From Pseudomonadota bacterium (GTDB taxonomy: Bacteria > Pseudomonadota > Gammaproteobacteria > Burkholderiales > Burkholderiaceae_C): a stretch of 9,642 nucleotides of DNA. Made by a program: the position numbers and the translations under genes. Numbering within the stretch: position 1 is the first letter of the stretch; every line of letters starts with the position of its first letter. The DNA lies in assembly GCA_023460715.1 (NCBI GenBank), contig JAEWPH010000224.1:1-9642 (forward strand), given 5' to 3'. The notes below the pieces were generated by a model that had not been told where the DNA came from, made no database searches, and worked only from the letters and a program-made list of their open reading frames with translations. Below, in pieces: positions 7,535 to 9,642 of this stretch.

Positions 7535-8008
7535 ATGACAACCAAAGACCCCGCCACCTGGCGGCTGGCAGAAGTCTGGGGCGACACCGTCGACCTGCGG
7601 CACCTGGCCTGGTCCATCGTGATCGGCATCGGCATCAGCGTGGTCGGCTTCTACCTGGCCAGCCGCTGGCTGGCCACGGTGGTCGAATCGAAACAGCTGG
7701 CGCACGCCTACGCCATGCTCGCCGGCCTGGCCGGCTGCGTGACGGCCGGCGTGATCTGCGCGCGTGCCTTTCCCCCGAAGCGCGAAGTGACCGAGCAGGA
7801 CACCTCCGCCGACCCGGCCTGGCGCCGCGAGGTGCTGGAGGAACTGGCCGCGCAGCCCGGCGGGCTGGGCTCCGTCACCGACCTGCCGCCGGTGGTGGTG
7901 CAGGAATTAAAGGAGTTGAAGCTCTACGACCTGTTCGTGCAGAACGCACAGAGCGCCGCCACTCCATCCACCACGCAGAACGTGGCCACCGGCCGCGCGA
8001 CGCACTGA
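7535..8008 (+). CDS. Small two-helix membrane protein, candidate partner subunit of the TctA-like permease
   Basis: 157 residues; I do not recognise a named family. Two hydrophobic segments (about 24-42 and 58-78) make an inner-membrane hairpin, followed by a ~78-residue hydrophilic C-terminal part (PKREVTEQDTSADPAWRREV at 81-100) that is probably cytoplasmic. The tail ends in a Ser/Thr/Asn-rich stretch. The ATG at 7535 has AGGAGA seven bases upstream (7522-7527). It lies 81 bases after mvaA and only 16 bases before the permease, so it should be co-translated with it. In tripartite tricarboxylate transporters a small membrane protein (TctB) pairs with the large TctA. Position and topology make it a functional analogue, but it has only two predicted helices rather than the four usual for TctB, so homology is not shown. 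Confidence 0.72.
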   Translation: MTTKDPATWRLAEVWGDTVDLRHLAWSIVIGIGISVVGFYLASRWLATVVESKQLAHAYAMLAGLAGCVTAGVICARAFPPKREVTEQDTSADPAWRREVLEELAAQPGGLGSVTDLPPVVVQELKELKLYDLFVQNAQSAATPSTTQNVATGRATH

Positions 8009-8024
8009 CCCCGGGGAGCACGAC

Positions 8025-9407
8025 ATGGATCCGCAACTCCTCAACGACATCGCCGTCGCAGCCGCCATGGGGCTGGTCGGCGCGGTAGTGTTCGCCGCCA
8101 TAGGTCTGGTCTCGGGCACCGATGAAACCACCACGCTCGCACCGCTCACCCTGCTGGTGGTGCTGCTGGGCGTGCCGCCCGCCGGCGTGTTCACTTTCTT
8201 CCTGGCCGGCGCCGTGGCAAAGCACATGACGCATGCCGTGCCCACCGCCCTGCTGGGCATACCGGGCGACACGCTGGCTACGCCGCTGCTGCAGGACGCC
8301 AACATGCTGCGCAAGCTGGGCGTGCCGCACATTGCCCTGCGCAAGATGGTCTCGGGCGCCATCGTCGCGGCCTTCGTGGCTGTGCCGCTGGCCGTGCTGT
8401 TCGCCGTCATGCTGGCGCCGTTCGGCTCCACCATCACCAAGACGGCGCCGTGGATCTTCCTAGCCGCCGCGCTGCTCATCGCCTACTTCTCGGCGGGCCG
8501 CTGGGCCTCGGTGGCGCTGCTGGTGCCCTTCGTGGTGGTGATCATCGCGCTGCAGGCGCTGACCGCGAAGTACGAGGTGAAGCTCAGCATCAGCTACTTC
8601 CTGGGCATCGCCATCGGCCCGCTGATCGCCGACCTGTTCACCGTGATCGCGCCAGCCGGCCGCCAGCGCATGCTGCGCGACCAGGTGCGCCAGTTCAACC
8701 TGGCGCCAGACGTGAAGGGCTGGTCGGGCTACTTCCCCAACCCGCTCAAGGTGATGGACCGCGTGCAGACCCGCTGGACGCTGATCACCGCCACGATCTC
8801 CAGCGCCACCTTCGTGTTCAGCCCCGTGGCCATGACGGTGGTGCTGGGTGAGCTGGTGGGCTCGCGCATCAAGCACGCCTACCACCGGCTGACCACCGTG
8901 CTGAGCGCGCGCAACGGCGTGACCGAGGCGACCTACATCGCCGAGGCGCTGATCCCGCTGATCGCCTTCGGCCTGCCGCTCAGCCCCGTGGCCGCCGGCC
9001 CGGCCGCGCCGCTGTTCAACGCGCCGCCGCGCTTCACCGTGGATGCCGCCACCGGCCAGACGCACAACCTGCACAACCTGCTGAACCACTGGGAGTTCCT
9101 GGGCTACGGCATGCTGTCGGTGCTGCTGGCCGCCGTGGTGTCGTACCCGTTCGCGATGAACTTCGCGCGGCGCGCGGCGCTGTTCGTCTCGCGCCGGGTG
9201 AGCCACGAGGCCATCATCGCCACCTTCGTGGGCCTGATCATCGTGATCAGCGTGTGGGAAGGCCAGCTGCTGGGTCTGCTGGTGATCCTGACCATGGGCC
9301 TGCTGGGCGGCCTGCTGTCGCGCAACTTCGGCTTCAACACCGGCGTGCAGTTCATGGGCTACTACACGGCGGTGCTGAGCGTGCCGGCGATCGTCAAGCT
9401 GTTCTGA
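8025..9407 (+). CDS. TctA-like (tripartite tricarboxylate transporter) permease, divergent
   Basis: 460 residues with about ten to twelve hydrophobic segments; inner membrane. Family-like marks are the N-terminal GLVSGTDETTTLAPLTLLVV (27-46), corresponding to the Gly/Thr-rich first TctA loop; LLGIPGDTLATPLLQDANML (76-95), corresponding to the conserved N-I-P-G region with its following 'DG(Y/H)PLAKQG'-like segment; and IPLIAFGLPLSPVAAGPAAP (310-329), the second-half copy of the G-I-P-G-S-P motif. The N-I-P-G motif is changed to G-I-P-G-D, and the protein is shorter than classical TctA (~500), so it belongs to a distant branch. GGGGAG at 8013-8018 precedes the ATG by six bases. Last gene of the mvaA cluster; by context the substrate could be mevalonate or a related carboxylate. 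No TctC receptor is nearby, so it may use one encoded elsewhere or work without one. Confidence 0.75.
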   Translation: MDPQLLNDIAVAAAMGLVGAVVFAAIGLVSGTDETTTLAPLTLLVVLLGVPPAGVFTFFLAGAVAKHMTHAVPTALLGIPGDTLATPLLQDANMLRKLGVPHIALRKMVSGAIVAAFVAVPLAVLFAVMLAPFGSTITKTAPWIFLAAALLIAYFSAGRWASVALLVPFVVVIIALQALTAKYEVKLSISYFLGIAIGPLIADLFTVIAPAGRQRMLRDQVRQFNLAPDVKGWSGYFPNPLKVMDRVQTRWTLITATISSATFVFSPVAMTVVLGELVGSRIKHAYHRLTTVLSARNGVTEATYIAEALIPLIAFGLPLSPVAAGPAAPLFNAPPRFTVDAATGQTHNLHNLLNHWEFLGYGMLSVLLAAVVSYPFAMNFARRAALFVSRRVSHEAIIATFVGLIIVISVWEGQLLGLLVILTMGLLGGLLSRNFGFNTGVQFMGYYTAVLSVPAIVKLF

Positions 9408-9426
9408 CCCCTCAGCCAGCGCCGGA

Positions 9427-9456
9427 GCGATGGCCGCGCACCCGGGCGGCCATCGC
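9427..9456 (+). terminator. Strong hairpin after the mvaA-permease operon
   Basis: Perfect 11-base arms GCGATGGCCGC (9427-9437) and GCGGCCATCGC (9446-9456) with an 8-base loop lie 19 bases after the permease stop. There is no following T-run, so it may be an L-shaped/Rho-assisted terminator or a stabilising 3' structure. A second hairpin with 7-base arms (GCGGGCG 9515-9521, loop GAA, CGCCCGC 9525-9531) follows, and a T-rich stretch comes only from 9540. Confidence 0.5.
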
Positions 9457-9547
9457 CCGCATTCCGCACGGGGGAGCACCACGAACGGCAGCGCCGCACC
9501 GTTGCGGACACGCAGCGGGCGGAACGCCCGCCCCAATACTTCAATTT

Positions 9548-9599
9548 TGATAGCTACCTGCGCTTATTCCATAAGCGCTAGAGGGCGATTCGACTTGAA
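9548..9599 (+). repeat. Intergenic palindromic repeat, copy B
   Basis: Second copy of the element at 4562-4613, same orientation. Here the palindrome is longer: GCGCTTAT (9560-9567) and ATAAGCGC (9571-9578) with loop TCC. It is preceded by TCAATTTTGATAGC and followed by GATTCGACTTGAA. It marks the right border of the mevalonate-type module. Beyond it (9600-9642) no feature can be supported. Confidence 0.72.
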
Positions 9600-9642
9600 A
9601 AATCCTACAGCAGCTATGCGAGTTAGCCGCGCTGCTTGGCAG

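Noticed and set aside
9623..9642. Possible C-terminus of a minus-strand gene entering from the right (reads A-K-Q-R-G then TAA)
   Set aside because: Only five codons are visible; too short to support a call, though a convergent gene just beyond the edge is plausible.

Overview
The window is GC-rich, densely coded DNA that looks like a chromosomal segment of a betaproteobacterium, most likely from the Comamonadaceae (Acidovorax/Delftia/Comamonas-like). I base this on the strong G/C third-position bias, on intergenic repeats of a type I recall from that family (around 3391-3520, 4562-4613 and 9548-9599), and on gene content. No tRNA, rRNA, CRISPR array, insertion sequence or phage gene was seen.

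Left part (1-1720): the 3' part of a TetR-family regulator on the + strand, then about 470 bases without a convincing gene. That gap contains a run of small hairpins, one of which is a good intrinsic terminator for a minus-strand transcript. Next comes a YcbL-type metallo-beta-lactamase-fold hydrolase (glyoxalase II-like).

Middle part (1721-4552): an FNR/CRP-type palindrome and a second G/C-rich inverted repeat precede a DASS/SLC13 anion permease. A dispersed hairpin repeat lies between the permease and an L-lactate/malate dehydrogenase-family gene. The dehydrogenase keeps every catalytic residue, but its classical substrate-specificity position is Leu instead of Gln (lactate) or Arg (malate). 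The pair may import and oxidise, or make and exchange, a hydrophobic or unusual 2-hydroxy acid.

Right part (4562-9599), the most interesting: two same-orientation copies of an imperfect ~52-base repeat bracket a compact module. It contains a minus-strand MocR-type (GntR plus aminotransferase fold) regulator, a 124-base divergent promoter region with a perfect 12-base inverted repeat, and a + strand run of three genes. These are a degradative class II HMG-CoA reductase (mvaA), a small two-helix membrane protein, and a divergent TctA-like permease. Every catalytic residue of the Pseudomonas mevalonii enzyme is found at the same residue number in mvaA. Together these suggest a regulated mevalonate (or related 3-hydroxy-3-methyl acid) uptake and catabolism locus, with the two membrane genes as a candidate transporter. 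The CoA-activating step and HMG-CoA lyase are not in the window, and neither is a periplasmic TctC-type receptor.
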